64,000 nt of DNA from Nitrospirota bacterium. Lineage in GTDB: Bacteria > Nitrospirota > Leptospirillia > Leptospirillales > Leptospirillaceae. Under the pieces are notes generated by a model, which saw only the letters and a list, made by a program, of their open reading frames with translations, searched no databases and had not been told where the DNA came from. A program made the translations under genes and the position numbers. Numbering within the stretch: position 1 is the stretch's first letter; each line of letters begins with the position of its first letter. Positions 36,702 through 45,328 of this stretch are shown here, piece by piece. The DNA is taken from assembly GCA_021828375.1 (NCBI GenBank), contig JAKARS010000005.1, positions 1 through 64,000 of the forward strand, in the 5' to 3' direction.

Positions 36702-38017
36702 GACGGGGTCCTTTGGCTAAATCGCGGAGAGACGACAACCATGAGAAGGTCATTGACGTTTGTTCCCGAAGGCCCTGTCCGTATCTCTAACCCATTTTCC
36801 TCGAGAAAACGCCCGGAGTCATGATGACGGAGAGCCAACTGGCCCTCGATCCTCCGTTGGGGGGATGAAAAGAAAGAGGTAGGGACGAGGGCCCCTGCCA
36901 GTCCGGAGTTTCCGTCAAAGCCATCGGATGCGAGAGAGAGAACGAGGGCGGGAAGAGGGAAAAGGGAGATGGCCAGGGACAACCCCAGCTCTAGAGTTCT
37001 CCCGCCTTTTCCTGTGGGGCCTCCTGTCAGGGACACGGTGGTTTCCCCTGATGCGGCCCAGATGCCCCCCGTCGGGTCCTTTGGAGATGACCTCGCCTCC
37101 CAGGCAATGAGAGAGGCAAGGATGCGTCCCGCCTCCCGAGACTCCCCGCATAGCTCATCGGTGAGGAGGTGAAGGGGAAGATCCGAGATCTCCGGGATCC
37201 CCATAAAATGCGAGTTCATCGACCGGATCAGGCTTGTTGACGATCCGATGACCCGGAGCGGAGAGTCCGAGAGCGGGTCGGTGAGGAAAGGATCCTGCGA
37301 TCGACCGAGAAGAATGTTTCGTACTGAAGAGGGGATCTTTTCAAGGGGAAGAAAAAGTCCCAACTCTTCAAGCAGTCGGGGGCCATCCCGATGAACCGGG
37401 GTCATGGGAGCAGAGCCAACAAGTGAGACCCCTGCCCCTGGGATATCGGACAGGACGAAGGTCACATGGGGGCGGGGGGAGAGCATCCGGGCGAGACCTC
37501 CCCCTTTAAATTGCGAGAGATGAAGCCGCAGGGAATTGAGGGTCTCGATGGGAGCGCCGGCCTCCATAAGCTGTCGGGAGACGAGGGTCTTTTCTTCGAG
37601 AGTCACCGGGGGAATCGGGGAGGCAATGAGGCTGGAACTTCCCCCGGAGAGGGCAATCACCACCGGGGACGAGGGAGGAATCCCATGGATGAAGTGCTGG
37701 ATTCTGTCGAAGGCCTCAAGGCTTCTCCTGTCAGGCAGGGGATGCGCCCCTTCAAAAAAAGGAAAGTCGAGGGAGGGTCTCGGGTAGCCTTCTGGCAGGA
37801 TTGACAGGGTCTGGGCTGAAGAGAGGGGAAAAATCTCTGCCAGTGCCTCTGTGAGGGGCCCTGCAGCCTTTCCCATCGAAAGAATTCCTCCGGGAAGGAA
37901 GGATTCGGGAAGAGGATGATCCTTCAGGTGACGGCGGAGAAGAATGCCCGGAGCAATGTCGGCCATGAACTCCGGAATTTTCTCGATGATCCTTCTTCTA
38001 AGACGGTCCTCTTCCAC
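36698..38017 (-). CDS. glycerate 2-kinase (GckA/TtuD, MOFRL family)
   Basis: This phosphorylates D-glycerate to 2-phosphoglycerate with ATP. It has 439 residues. The N-terminal DUF4147 domain has the SMGKAAGP block with catalytic K50, ALSGGSSSL near 123-131 and SDIPG, and the C-terminal MOFRL domain contains LSLASDGFDGNSG and GTNVNDL. It starts with GTG that shares a base with the upstream YHS gene stop (TAGTG). No serine-cycle or photorespiration gene is adjacent. Confidence 0.9.
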   Translation of the reverse strand: MEEDRLRRRIIEKIPEFMADIAPGILLRRHLKDHPLPESFLPGGILSMGKAAGPLTEALAEIFPLSSAQTLSILPEGYPRPSLDFPFFEGAHPLPDRRSLEAFDRIQHFIHGIPPSSPVVIALSGGSSSLIASPIPPVTLEEKTLVSRQLMEAGAPIETLNSLRLHLSQFKGGGLARMLSPRPHVTFVLSDIPGAGVSLVGSAPMTPVHRDGPRLLEELGLFLPLEKIPSSVRNILLGRSQDPFLTDPLSDSPLRVIGSSTSLIRSMNSHFMGIPEISDLPLHLLTDELCGESREAGRILASLIAWEARSSPKDPTGGIWAASGETTVSLTGGPTGKGGRTLELGLSLAISLFPLPALVLSLASDGFDGNSGLAGALVPTSFFSSPQRRIEGQLALRHHDSGRFLEENGLEIRTGPSGTNVNDLLMVVVSPRFSQRTPS

Positions 38018-38304
38018 TATTCAGATCTCTGTTTCGGGAGCAAGGGCGGAGGAGAGCTTTCGGGGGAAGGCGGCGCGAGGTATTTATCCCGACACGTCTG
38101 GGAGCAAAAGTAGACGGGCTCTCCCGACGGGCTTTTGGCCACCAGCGCCCGGTCCCTGTCAACATAGAGGCCACAAACCGGGTCGTGGACAAGAGGCGTT
38201 GGCGAAATGTCCCGGGATTGTGAGGGCCCTTTGCCGAGGAAGGCCCGCACCGTTCGGCCCACAAGTACAAGGATGAATGCGATGAGAAGGAGGCGGATCA
38301 GCAT
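38017..38304 (-). CDS. membrane-anchored YHS-domain protein
   Basis: This 95-residue protein has an N-terminal membrane helix (about 2-22), a linker and a YHS metal-binding motif, DPVCGLYV ... YFCSQTCRDKY (about 41-76). The four-residue-type site with three cysteines and an aspartate resembles PP0621-like proteins and the metal loops of copper ATPases. It would face the cytoplasm or periplasm depending on topology. A proline-rich tail follows. It is co-transcribed with glycerate kinase and divergent from the methyltransferase 28 bases away. Confidence 0.78.
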   Translation of the reverse strand: MLIRLLLIAFILVLVGRTVRAFLGKGPSQSRDISPTPLVHDPVCGLYVDRDRALVAKSPSGEPVYFCSQTCRDKYLAPPSPESSPPPLLPKQRSE

Positions 38305-38332
38305 GTGTGCCTGCAGGGATAAGGATTAGGAG

Positions 38333-39463
38333 ATGATCACATTTTGTGAGTTCATGAGACAGGCGGCCGCCGGTCCTGACGGAGGGTATTACACCCGCCA
38401 TGCCGGGATCGGGCGCGAGGGAGGGGATTTCCTCACTGCCCCCGAGACAAGTCCTGCCTTTGCGACTCTTCTGGCACTCCAGATCGGAGAGTTGGATCGG
38501 GCACTTGGTTCTCCCGATCCATTCTATCTGATCGAGGCGGGACCGGGCAACGGAACCTTGATGTCAGATTTGCTGTCGATTTTCCGAAGGGCAGATCCGG
38601 CTTTTTTCGAGCGGGTCTCCCCCATTCTTTGCGAATTGCCGGGAGTTCTCGAGGCACGCCAGCGGGAGAGGCTTCGGGAGTTCGAGCTCCGACACCCTCC
38701 TCGCTGGATTGCCCTTCCGGAAAACTTGGCATGCACCTCCGGGGAGGCCCCGTCAGGTTGGCCCGGGCCGGGCCCAGGGCTTGTCATGGGCAACGAATTT
38801 CTTGATGCCCTTCCCGTCCATCGTCTCAGGGTCAAGGGAGGGCGGTGGGAAGAGTGCTATGTCCGGGGGGGGGTGGCGGGAGTGTGGGAGGAGGTCTGGG
38901 GAGACCTGTCGGATGGGGAGCTCTCGAGCATCCTTCTTGAAGGATTCGGCTCAGACCTGTCGCGGCGGGAAGGCCAGGAAGCCGAGGTTTGCCAGGATCT
39001 TCCCCGAGTGCTCTCTCTGCTGGATCGGTGCCTGTCCGCTGGGTTCATGCTCTGGGTCGACTACGGGGATATCGGCTCCGAAATTCGTTCTGAACGTCGG
39101 CGAGGTGGAACTCTTCGGGCCTACCGGGGACATCAGGTCTCCGACCGCCTCACAGAATCTCCCGGACATACCGATCTCACGGCCTTTGTCGATTTTTCTC
39201 AGGTGGCCAGGGCTCTGGCAGGGCGCGGATACCGTCTTGAGGGATATACGGACCAGATGTCCTGGTTGATGGGACTTGGCTTCGAAGAGTGGATCCAGGT
39301 TAATGCCGATCGCCTGTCTGACGCGGCCATCCAGGAGGCAGCAACACTTGTCCACCCCCTGCGGATGGGGAGAATATTCAAGGTCCTCTTGATGTCAAAA
39401 GGGATGGCGCCCATGGCTCCCCTTGGCGGCTTTCGCTTCGGGGGACTTCGTTCTCCCTTGTGA
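38333..39463 (+). CDS. MidA/NDUFAF7-type SAM-dependent methyltransferase
   Basis: This protein-arginine methyltransferase family is needed for complex I assembly in mitochondria. It has 376 residues. GGYYTRH, GDFLTAPETSP, IEAGPGNGTLMSDLL (SAM motif) and NEFLDALPVHR are in the family order, and AYRGHQVSD with PGHTDLTAFVDF follows. AGGATTAGGAG precedes the ATG. No complex I gene lies nearby, so the bacterial target is unknown. Confidence 0.88.
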   Translation: MITFCEFMRQAAAGPDGGYYTRHAGIGREGGDFLTAPETSPAFATLLALQIGELDRALGSPDPFYLIEAGPGNGTLMSDLLSIFRRADPAFFERVSPILCELPGVLEARQRERLREFELRHPPRWIALPENLACTSGEAPSGWPGPGPGLVMGNEFLDALPVHRLRVKGGRWEECYVRGGVAGVWEEVWGDLSDGELSSILLEGFGSDLSRREGQEAEVCQDLPRVLSLLDRCLSAGFMLWVDYGDIGSEIRSERRRGGTLRAYRGHQVSDRLTESPGHTDLTAFVDFSQVARALAGRGYRLEGYTDQMSWLMGLGFEEWIQVNADRLSDAAIQEAATLVHPLRMGRIFKVLLMSKGMAPMAPLGGFRFGGLRSPL

Positions 39464-39480
39464 CATCCCAGGAGTCATGG

Positions 39481-39831
39481 TCATTTCTGATTTTTGACGA
39501 TATAGTCGGTCACCGCCTGGGCTTCGCTGGCGGTCAGGAACACCCGTCCGGTCTGCTGCATGTATCGGTTCATCTTGAGCACGAGAATCCGCCAGTCCTC
39601 CGGACTTCGGTGTGTCAACGCCGGAAGGGCATGGCACTGGACGCACCGGCTTCGGAAGAGAGATTCCGCGGCCAGGGGAGTACCGGTTGGCTCCGGGTTC
39701 GTCATCGGTGCCATGGGAGGGGAGTGGCGCTCGGGAGAGGGAAGGGCAAGGAGAAGGACGGCAAAAAGAACGGCGGCCCCGGCCGTTATGGCCAGGGCCT
39801 TGCCGTTTGAAAGAGGGGTGCTGCGGCTCAA
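39481..39831 (-). CDS. small monoheme cytochrome c
   Basis: This 116-residue protein has an N-terminal helix or uncleaved signal (about 12-32) and one CVQCH heme site at 63-67. The distal ligand may be a methionine in LKMNRYMQQTGR. The helix TASEAQAVTDYI is the class I C-terminal helix. It begins with TTG inside the stop of the lipoprotein gene. A role as an electron carrier in the periplasm is clear; its partner is not. Confidence 0.85.
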   Translation of the reverse strand: MSRSTPLSNGKALAITAGAAVLFAVLLLALPSPERHSPPMAPMTNPEPTGTPLAAESLFRSRCVQCHALPALTHRSPEDWRILVLKMNRYMQQTGRVFLTASEAQAVTDYIVKNQK

Positions 39832-40511
39832 TGCGTGGCTCCTGTTTTGGTCTTAATGGTCGGAAGGAGATCCTTCCTGATGCTTTTGGCAAAGAGGTCT
39901 CCCATCAGTTCGGGGAGTTTCTCCGGATCGAAGGAGACGGAAGGCTTGGGCAAGAAGTGGCGTTCGATCTTGCGGGTGATTGTCCGGGTGGTTCTCCCTT
40001 CGTGAAGAACCAATGTTGCCGTATAGGCGATCCGGACAGTCTGTTTCGCCTCGACAAGGCTTTGGCGGACACGATCCTCAAATGTGCCGATGGAGAGGGA
40101 AAGCGTCGTGGCATTCCCGGGAATAGCCCCCTGGGCCAGTGTCGGAGCGAATCCGGCTCCGGAAAGGGTTCGAACGAGAATCGCGTCGAGAGCGGGACCG
40201 ACGGGATTCTGGGGAACGAGTTGGGAATAGGTTCCGTCCTGGTGGAAGAGGGTTCCGACATCGGCCATCTCCGAAGGGGTCTGGGTCGGGATGACGACGA
40301 TCGGGATCGTTCCGGCCACATGATCGGATGCGGCCCCTTCGGCGGTCGGAGCAGAGACGACCACCGGAGGCGCCGGTCCGTAGGAGGCACATCCCGGGAA
40401 AAGGAAGAGACCTGCGACTGCGGCAAGGGAGAGTATCCCGGCGGGGATTGTCGTGTGAAGCCTTTTTCTCAGGGAATGCCCATGAAGAGGCATGGATGGC
40501 ATTGGTTTCAT
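39828..40511 (-). CDS. lipoprotein of unknown function
   Basis: From the ATG at 40511 (AAGGAG 7 bases upstream) there are 227 residues with a lipoprotein signal ending FLFPGC near residue 41. The mature part has a VVIPTQTP block, a repeated strand pattern (ATTLSLSIGTFEDRV, IAYTATLVLHEG) and a helical tail, as in YajG or transport-auxiliary lipoproteins. It is downstream of a predicted exported beta protein and upstream of a cytochrome c; the three form one minus-strand unit. Confidence 0.65.
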   Translation of the reverse strand: MKPMPSMPLHGHSLRKRLHTTIPAGILSLAAVAGLFLFPGCASYGPAPPVVVSAPTAEGAASDHVAGTIPIVVIPTQTPSEMADVGTLFHQDGTYSQLVPQNPVGPALDAILVRTLSGAGFAPTLAQGAIPGNATTLSLSIGTFEDRVRQSLVEAKQTVRIAYTATLVLHEGRTTRTITRKIERHFLPKPSVSFDPEKLPELMGDLFAKSIRKDLLPTIKTKTGATH

Positions 40512-40572
40512 AACGCAACTCCTTTCTGGGTGGGAAGGTCCCATTCTTCCTTGGAGGATTCCTGGACTGATC

Positions 40573-41043
40573 CTATGGAAGAACCGTCAGGACCTTGGTT
40601 TGGGTCAGGGATGTCTTTCCGGGAGGATTCTTCCAGACAACTGCCACGGTATGAATTCCTGCCGCCTGGGCCGGGAGTGTGACCCAGATGGCGTCGGCTT
40701 CCGAGAGATCCGAAAGGGCCACCGGAGTTTTGTCGACATCGGCTTCAAGACGGTAGAATTCGCCCGGGGGGGGCGGATGCGAAAAATGAACGCGTATCTT
40801 GATGGCCTTTCCCTGGTGCGGATTGTCGGGGAAAACCACCGTCATGAGCGGATTCTCTTTGGCAAAGGCCGGAGGGAGTGAGGTTGTTCCCCACAGGAGG
40901 CCGCATAGAAAGCCCCATAGAAGGAAGGATCGCCCCAATCCTTCGAGCGTTCTGTGGACCCTCCGGCTTCGGAGAAAATCGCGGGAAGATGATATCCCCG
41001 GCTTGGGACCCCTGGCTTCTTCATCCTCTTTTTTTCTATCCAT
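40573..41043 (-). CDS. exported protein with an Ig-like fold, function unknown
   Basis: This 156-residue protein has a long basic N-region (about 1-36), a hydrophobic segment and a likely cleavage after PPAFA (about residue 60). The mature part of about 95 residues has alternating strands without cysteine, as in small immunoglobulin-like periplasmic domains. GAGGGG precedes the ATG. It starts a three-gene group with the lipoprotein and the cytochrome c. Confidence 0.6.
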   Translation of the reverse strand: MDRKKEDEEARGPKPGISSSRDFLRSRRVHRTLEGLGRSFLLWGFLCGLLWGTTSLPPAFAKENPLMTVVFPDNPHQGKAIKIRVHFSHPPPPGEFYRLEADVDKTPVALSDLSEADAIWVTLPAQAAGIHTVAVVWKNPPGKTSLTQTKVLTVLP

Positions 41044-41072
41044 CCAAGCCCCTCATCTGATACAATGGCCCC

Positions 41073-41567
41073 ATGATCATCAACCATCGTTCTCCCCTCT
41101 TTTTAAAATACATCATCCTCGAACGTATTGCGAAGGGGGCCGTCGCCTTTCTCATCGGTCTCGGGGGGCTTTCCTTGGGCCCGGTTCGCCTCAATCACCT
41201 CCTTTACCATTGGGCGCAAAACTTTAATATTGATACGGACAATGCCTTTACCGGACAGATTTTCCGGAAGACCGGCCTTGTGGGGCCGAACATGCTGATG
41301 ATCATTTCCGTTGGGGGAATCGTCTACGGGTTGGTCAACTTTACTGTGGCCTGGGGGCTCCACCGTCGTTTCCGCTGGGCAGAGTACATGACCATCATCG
41401 AGATCTCGGCCTTGATTCCCCTCGAGGTATACGCCATGCACTCCCACTTTTCTCCATGGAGGCTGGGAGCCTTTATCCTCAATGTGATCATCGTGATCTA
41501 CCTTCTCCGCAACAGACAGCTGTTCCATGGGATTCACGAGGCGGTCGACGAGGGAGATCCTGCCTGA
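41073..41567 (+). CDS. DUF2127 family membrane protein
   Basis: This 164-residue protein has four helices. The pattern WAEYMTIIEISALIPLEVYA followed by the C-terminal helix LNVIIVIYLLRNR is that of DUF2127. Function is unknown. It starts 29 bases from the divergent exported-protein gene and is followed by an MFS carrier after 30 bases. Confidence 0.82.
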   Translation: MIINHRSPLFLKYIILERIAKGAVAFLIGLGGLSLGPVRLNHLLYHWAQNFNIDTDNAFTGQIFRKTGLVGPNMLMIISVGGIVYGLVNFTVAWGLHRRFRWAEYMTIIEISALIPLEVYAMHSHFSPWRLGAFILNVIIVIYLLRNRQLFHGIHEAVDEGDPA

Positions 41568-41597
41568 TCTTCCCTCCGTGAGACAAAGAGGAAGTTC

Positions 41598-42821
41598 ATG
41601 GCCGTCTTTCTTCCCGTTCTGCTTTTTCTTTCCAATCTGCTCAACTACCTGGACCGTCAGCTTTTCACGGCACTGTTCCCGGTGCTGGCTCCGGCCTATC
41701 ACCTCTCTGATACGAAAATGGGCCTCCTCGGCTCTTCCTTTACCCTGTCCTATTTGCTGGCGGCTCCTGTGGTCGGGGTCCTCCTCGATCGCGTCTCTCC
41801 CCGAATTCTTCTGTCCGCCGGCGTTCTCGTTTTCTCTCTTGGCATGGCCATTGCCAGCACGGCTTCCGGGACGGTCGGGCTTTTTTCGGGCCGGATTCTG
41901 ACGGGAGTGGGAGAGGCGTCTCTCATTGTTGTGGGACCCCGGATCCTGGGGGGCCGAAAGGGAGGGGGGGTAAGGCTGGGCCTTTTTTTCCTGGCATTGC
42001 CCCTCGGTGTCGCCACGGGATTCCTGCTGGCCTCCCGGGCCCTTTCCGATTTTCACCGGATCCTGTTTCTCCCGGTTCTCCCGGGAATTCTCCTGGGTGG
42101 GATGTTCCTTCTTCCCTTTGTTAAGGGGGGGCAGACCCCAGAAAAGGTTGACGATTGTTCGCCCCCCTCCCTCCCGGTGATCTCCCGGTTCTCGCTGCTT
42201 TTTCTCGATGCGCGTTTGCGGACCTTGGTTTTTCTGCAGAGCGTGACCTTTTTTGTCATGGGAGGGATGGCCGTCTGGCTTTCCGTGTACCTGACACGCG
42301 TTCGACATCTGTCGATCAGGGAGGCCGGACAGACGAGTGCCGTTGCCCTGGTGATCGGCGGGGTTGTTGGAATCCTCCTGTCAGGATATTTTTGCGACAA
42401 GATTAAGGAGGGAGACCCGGCCGGAATGTTTTTTCTCCTGTCGCGGACACAATTCCTGGCACTGGCAGGAATCTGTCTGGTGCTTGTGGCGGATCGTCGT
42501 TCGCTCCTTTTGGTTGGGATGGTTCTCTCAAGTGGTGCTCTTTTCGGCCTGAATGTCAGTCTGGTGGCCGCATTCATGAGGGTGAGCGCTCCCTCGCTTT
42601 GGGGGTGTGTTCTGGGCGGAGGTCTCTTCCTCTCTCATCTTGGGGGAGATCTTCCGGCAGGAACCCTGATTGGGATCATCTCCACCCATCTGGGACTCAA
42701 GGCCGGAGTTGAGATTCTTCTTCCCGGTCCCCTGCTGGCAGGTCTTCTTGTTGTCAGCTGGCGGGGAATGAGGGAAAGGGCCCAGATTGGGTCTTCCGGA
42801 CCGCCATTCTTTTCGGGATGA
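41598..42821 (+). CDS. major facilitator superfamily transporter
   Basis: This 407-residue protein has twelve predicted helices. The loop between helices 2 and 3 reads GVLLDRVSPR, the MFS motif A region, and the start LNYLDRQLF resembles spinster-like MFS proteins. The two halves are joined by a loop near 170-190. Substrate unknown. Confidence 0.88.
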   Translation: MAVFLPVLLFLSNLLNYLDRQLFTALFPVLAPAYHLSDTKMGLLGSSFTLSYLLAAPVVGVLLDRVSPRILLSAGVLVFSLGMAIASTASGTVGLFSGRILTGVGEASLIVVGPRILGGRKGGGVRLGLFFLALPLGVATGFLLASRALSDFHRILFLPVLPGILLGGMFLLPFVKGGQTPEKVDDCSPPSLPVISRFSLLFLDARLRTLVFLQSVTFFVMGGMAVWLSVYLTRVRHLSIREAGQTSAVALVIGGVVGILLSGYFCDKIKEGDPAGMFFLLSRTQFLALAGICLVLVADRRSLLLVGMVLSSGALFGLNVSLVAAFMRVSAPSLWGCVLGGGLFLSHLGGDLPAGTLIGIISTHLGLKAGVEILLPGPLLAGLLVVSWRGMRERAQIGSSGPPFFSG

Positions 42822-42916
42822 GTCTCCATGCTATACTTTCTAAAAAGAACGATGGCTGTCCCTTCGGATCGAAGGCGAAGGGCTGAAGATGAAACTGTGT
42901 CCTGTAGGAGAGGCGC

Positions 42917-43387
42917 GTGAATAAAACGGTGGCAGATATCATGACGAAAAAGGTAATCACGGTCTCCCCGGAGGATTCCCTCAGAAAGCTTGCCGAGGTG
43001 CTGACGGCTGAGAAGATCTCCGGAGCTCCTGTCGTTGACTCCACGGGGCGTTATCTCGGGGTCGTGGGGGAGCATGACCTGATCCGCCATGAAAAGCCCC
43101 TTCACATTCCGACGGTGCTGACACTTTTTGATTCGTGGATTCCTCTCGAGCTTCCCTCGACCCTGAAAAAAGAAATCTCTCGCATTGGCGCGACATCGGT
43201 GCGGGATATCCTGAACAAGACAGCGCCGACTCTTGCGCTGCAGGATCCTTTACGCAAGGCGGTCGAGCTTTTCGACCGGGAGGATGTGGACATCCTTCCC
43301 GTTGTCGATAAGGGGACGCTGGTCGGTGTCGTGGGGCGGGAGGACCTGGTCCGTCTCCTGTTGACGGGTGATGACGTCGTCGACTGA
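42917..43387 (+). CDS. tandem CBS-domain protein
   Basis: This 156-residue protein consists of two CBS domains (about 1-60 and 85-150; ADIMTKKVITVSPEDSL and DILNKTAPTLALQDPL). Such pairs bind adenine nucleotides and sense energy charge. GGAG precedes the GTG start. tsaE begins 17 bases before its end. TATACT at 42832-42837 may be the -10 of this group, without a good -35. Confidence 0.88.
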   Translation: MNKTVADIMTKKVITVSPEDSLRKLAEVLTAEKISGAPVVDSTGRYLGVVGEHDLIRHEKPLHIPTVLTLFDSWIPLELPSTLKKEISRIGATSVRDILNKTAPTLALQDPLRKAVELFDREDVDILPVVDKGTLVGVVGREDLVRLLLTGDDVVD

Positions 43388-43943
43388 TCCTTTCTCAGTG
43401 GAGTCCGAGGAGTTTTTTGTTCCTTCCGGGATCGGACTGGGAGCGGTGGGAGAGCTTTTGGGTCATGCGGCCCTCCCGGGTCTCCTCTTTCTTCTGACGG
43501 GACCCATGGGATCAGGAAAGACCTCCCTGGCTGCCGGTGTTGCCCGAGGAATGGGCATCACCTCCCGGATCGCCTCTCCGACCTTTCTCTACCTGCAGTC
43601 CTATGCGTCTTCCGGAGGCCCCTCCTCCTTGGCCCTTCTGCACGCTGACTGGGACCGGGTCGCTCCCGGATCGGAGGATCTTGAAGAGACTCTGGTCGCT
43701 GGAGCGGAAGACCGGGTGACCCTCGTCGAATGGGGAGAAAAGCTTCCAGACTCCCTTGTGGCAAGTTTTTCTCTGAGGGTCCGTCTTTTGTTGTCAATCC
43801 CGGAGGACCGGGAGGGCCGTCTGCTTAAGATGTTCTGGGATCCTGCCACAGACAGGCCCGAGGATCTCCGGCTGATGAGGAGAACCGTGCGGACCCTGCT
43901 GGATGACAGGCTTCCTTCTCTTCGTCGAAAAACCAAGAACTGA
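43371..43943 (+). CDS. tsaE: tRNA threonylcarbamoyladenosine biosynthesis ATPase TsaE
   Basis: This is the P-loop partner of TsaB-TsaD that makes t6A37 in tRNAs reading ANN codons. It has 190 residues from the ATG at 43371. GPMGSGKTS is at 44-52, then SPTFLYL, the HADWDR magnesium site and VEWGEKLPD. The last 40 residues are an extra basic tail. TsaB and TsaD are not in the window. Confidence 0.9.
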   Translation: MTSSTDPFSVESEEFFVPSGIGLGAVGELLGHAALPGLLFLLTGPMGSGKTSLAAGVARGMGITSRIASPTFLYLQSYASSGGPSSLALLHADWDRVAPGSEDLEETLVAGAEDRVTLVEWGEKLPDSLVASFSLRVRLLLSIPEDREGRLLKMFWDPATDRPEDLRLMRRTVRTLLDDRLPSLRRKTKN

Positions 43944-43974
43944 ACATAGATCCCCTCTCAGGGAGGAGATGCCG

Positions 43975-44487
43975 ATGAATCACCTCTTTGCCCCTTGGCG
44001 AATGCGCTATATCAAGGGAGAATCGCGTACCGCCGATGATGGGAGCTGTCTTCTGTGCGAGATTCCCCGGGATGGTGTGAGTCGTGACCGTCTGGTCCTC
44101 TATCGGGGCAACCTTTGCTATGTGGTGATGAATGCCTTTCCTTACACGAGCGGACATCTTATGGTCGTTCCCCTCGACCATGGAGCCAAGATGGGGGATT
44201 TTCCTCTCCCGGTCCTTTCCGAAATGACCTCCCTCCTGCGGGAGTGCGAGAGAATCATCGGGGAGATCTACCGGCCGGGGGGATTCAACATGGGAATCAA
44301 TGTGGGAAGTGCCGCGGGAGCCGGAATTGCCGGCCATCTTCACGCCCATATTCTTCCCCGCTGGGACGGGGACACGAATTTTCTGACGACTGTCGCCGAG
44401 GCCCGGGTTGTTCCGGAGGACCTTCGCGAAAGCTACGACCGCCTCCGGCCCTCCTTTACCCGTCTTTCGCCCGTTTCCACCCCCTGA
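43975..44487 (+). CDS. HIT-family nucleotide hydrolase
   Basis: This has 170 residues from the ATG at 43975, 7 bases after GGAGGAG (an ATG at 43969 would be too close). The catalytic triad motif is H121-x-H123-x-H125 in HLHAHILPRW. C25 and C28 (CLLC) near the N terminus may hold zinc. The FAPWRMRYI opening and GMGINVG-type GFNMGINVG loop fit the Ap4A phosphorylase/hydrolase branch found in many bacteria. Confidence 0.9.
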   Translation: MNHLFAPWRMRYIKGESRTADDGSCLLCEIPRDGVSRDRLVLYRGNLCYVVMNAFPYTSGHLMVVPLDHGAKMGDFPLPVLSEMTSLLRECERIIGEIYRPGGFNMGINVGSAAGAGIAGHLHAHILPRWDGDTNFLTTVAEARVVPEDLRESYDRLRPSFTRLSPVSTP

Positions 44488-44540
44488 AAAAGAACGGGGG
44501 GTGGGGCTTCAGGGATGAGAGGGATCTCCTTCCGGAAGAC

Positions 44541-44569
44541 TTGATTGGCGCAAGGTGCCGGCGTAGGAT
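44541..44569 (+). promoter_or_regulatory. possible promoter for the unknown exported protein
   Basis: TTGATT at 44541-44546 and TAGGAT at 44564-44569 are 17 bases apart, about 40 bases before the gene. Confidence 0.4.
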
Positions 44570-44608
44570 GAAGAGGTGTCTTCTTCTTCAGTTGCAGGGA
44601 GGTTTGAA

Positions 44609-45328
44609 ATGAGACGATTTCGGTATTTGATTGTTCTGCCGGCTGTTCTTGTGGGCTTGACGATTTCTTTGGCGATGAAGCCAGGCACCGCCAGTGCTTG
44701 GGTCGTTGATGAGAAGACGAATTATCCTGTGGCCCAAGTCCATGCCCAGCTCGCGACTTTGTATAACCAGTACAAGACGCTTGCGACGGAGATGGATTCG
44801 ATGCTGGCAGATCCGAAGGTCTCCCCCGCCCGGTATGAGGCATGGAAGAAGGACTGGACGAAGCGAATGTTTGCGGCGGAGGCCAATCTTCGCACCTTTT
44901 ATCCCTACTTCATGCCCATCAATCAGCATCCCTGGACCCGGGAAGCCGCTGTCTTTACCAATCTTCAGGGCGTCAGGGAGTGGCTCTGGACGGTGGAGCA
45001 GGACAAGGAGAGCCTGGTCCTGGGCAAGCCCAATTTCGATATCGACAATGGGGCGATCTATCCCCGCAATATTGATATGTATCGGGGGTTTCTGCAAAAA
45101 GCCGGAGGGATCTTGACCGGAGGTCCCTTTTACGGTAATTTCTTCAAGGACACTCAGGCGACCATTCTGGCAAATTATTGCGTCTATCCCGAGGTTCATG
45201 GGGACGGTTCCACCCATATGACAAAGCTCGTCAAGCCCTCCTTTCACAAGATGGGCCTCGTCAATGGTCTGAAGGAGCGCCAGGAGGCCAAGAATACACA
45301 GGCCGCTCCCGCTTCCGTGGCCCGTTAA
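44609..45328 (+). CDS. exported protein of unknown function
   Basis: I do not recognise this 239-residue protein. A strong GGAGG site precedes the ATG at 44609. A signal peptide covers about 1-31 (cleaved after ASA). The mature part is rich in Tyr, Trp, Lys and Asn, has one cysteine (ANYCVYPEVHGDG) and no heme, metal or repeat motif. Helical segments near 55-90 (AQLATLYNQYKTLATEMDSM) look like a small bundle. Its codon choice leans to TTG and GCG-poor forms compared with the trp genes. The pattern suggests an abundant periplasmic protein that may be lineage-specific. Confidence 0.75.
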   Translation: MRRFRYLIVLPAVLVGLTISLAMKPGTASAWVVDEKTNYPVAQVHAQLATLYNQYKTLATEMDSMLADPKVSPARYEAWKKDWTKRMFAAEANLRTFYPYFMPINQHPWTREAAVFTNLQGVREWLWTVEQDKESLVLGKPNFDIDNGAIYPRNIDMYRGFLQKAGGILTGGPFYGNFFKDTQATILANYCVYPEVHGDGSTHMTKLVKPSFHKMGLVNGLKERQEAKNTQAAPASVAR

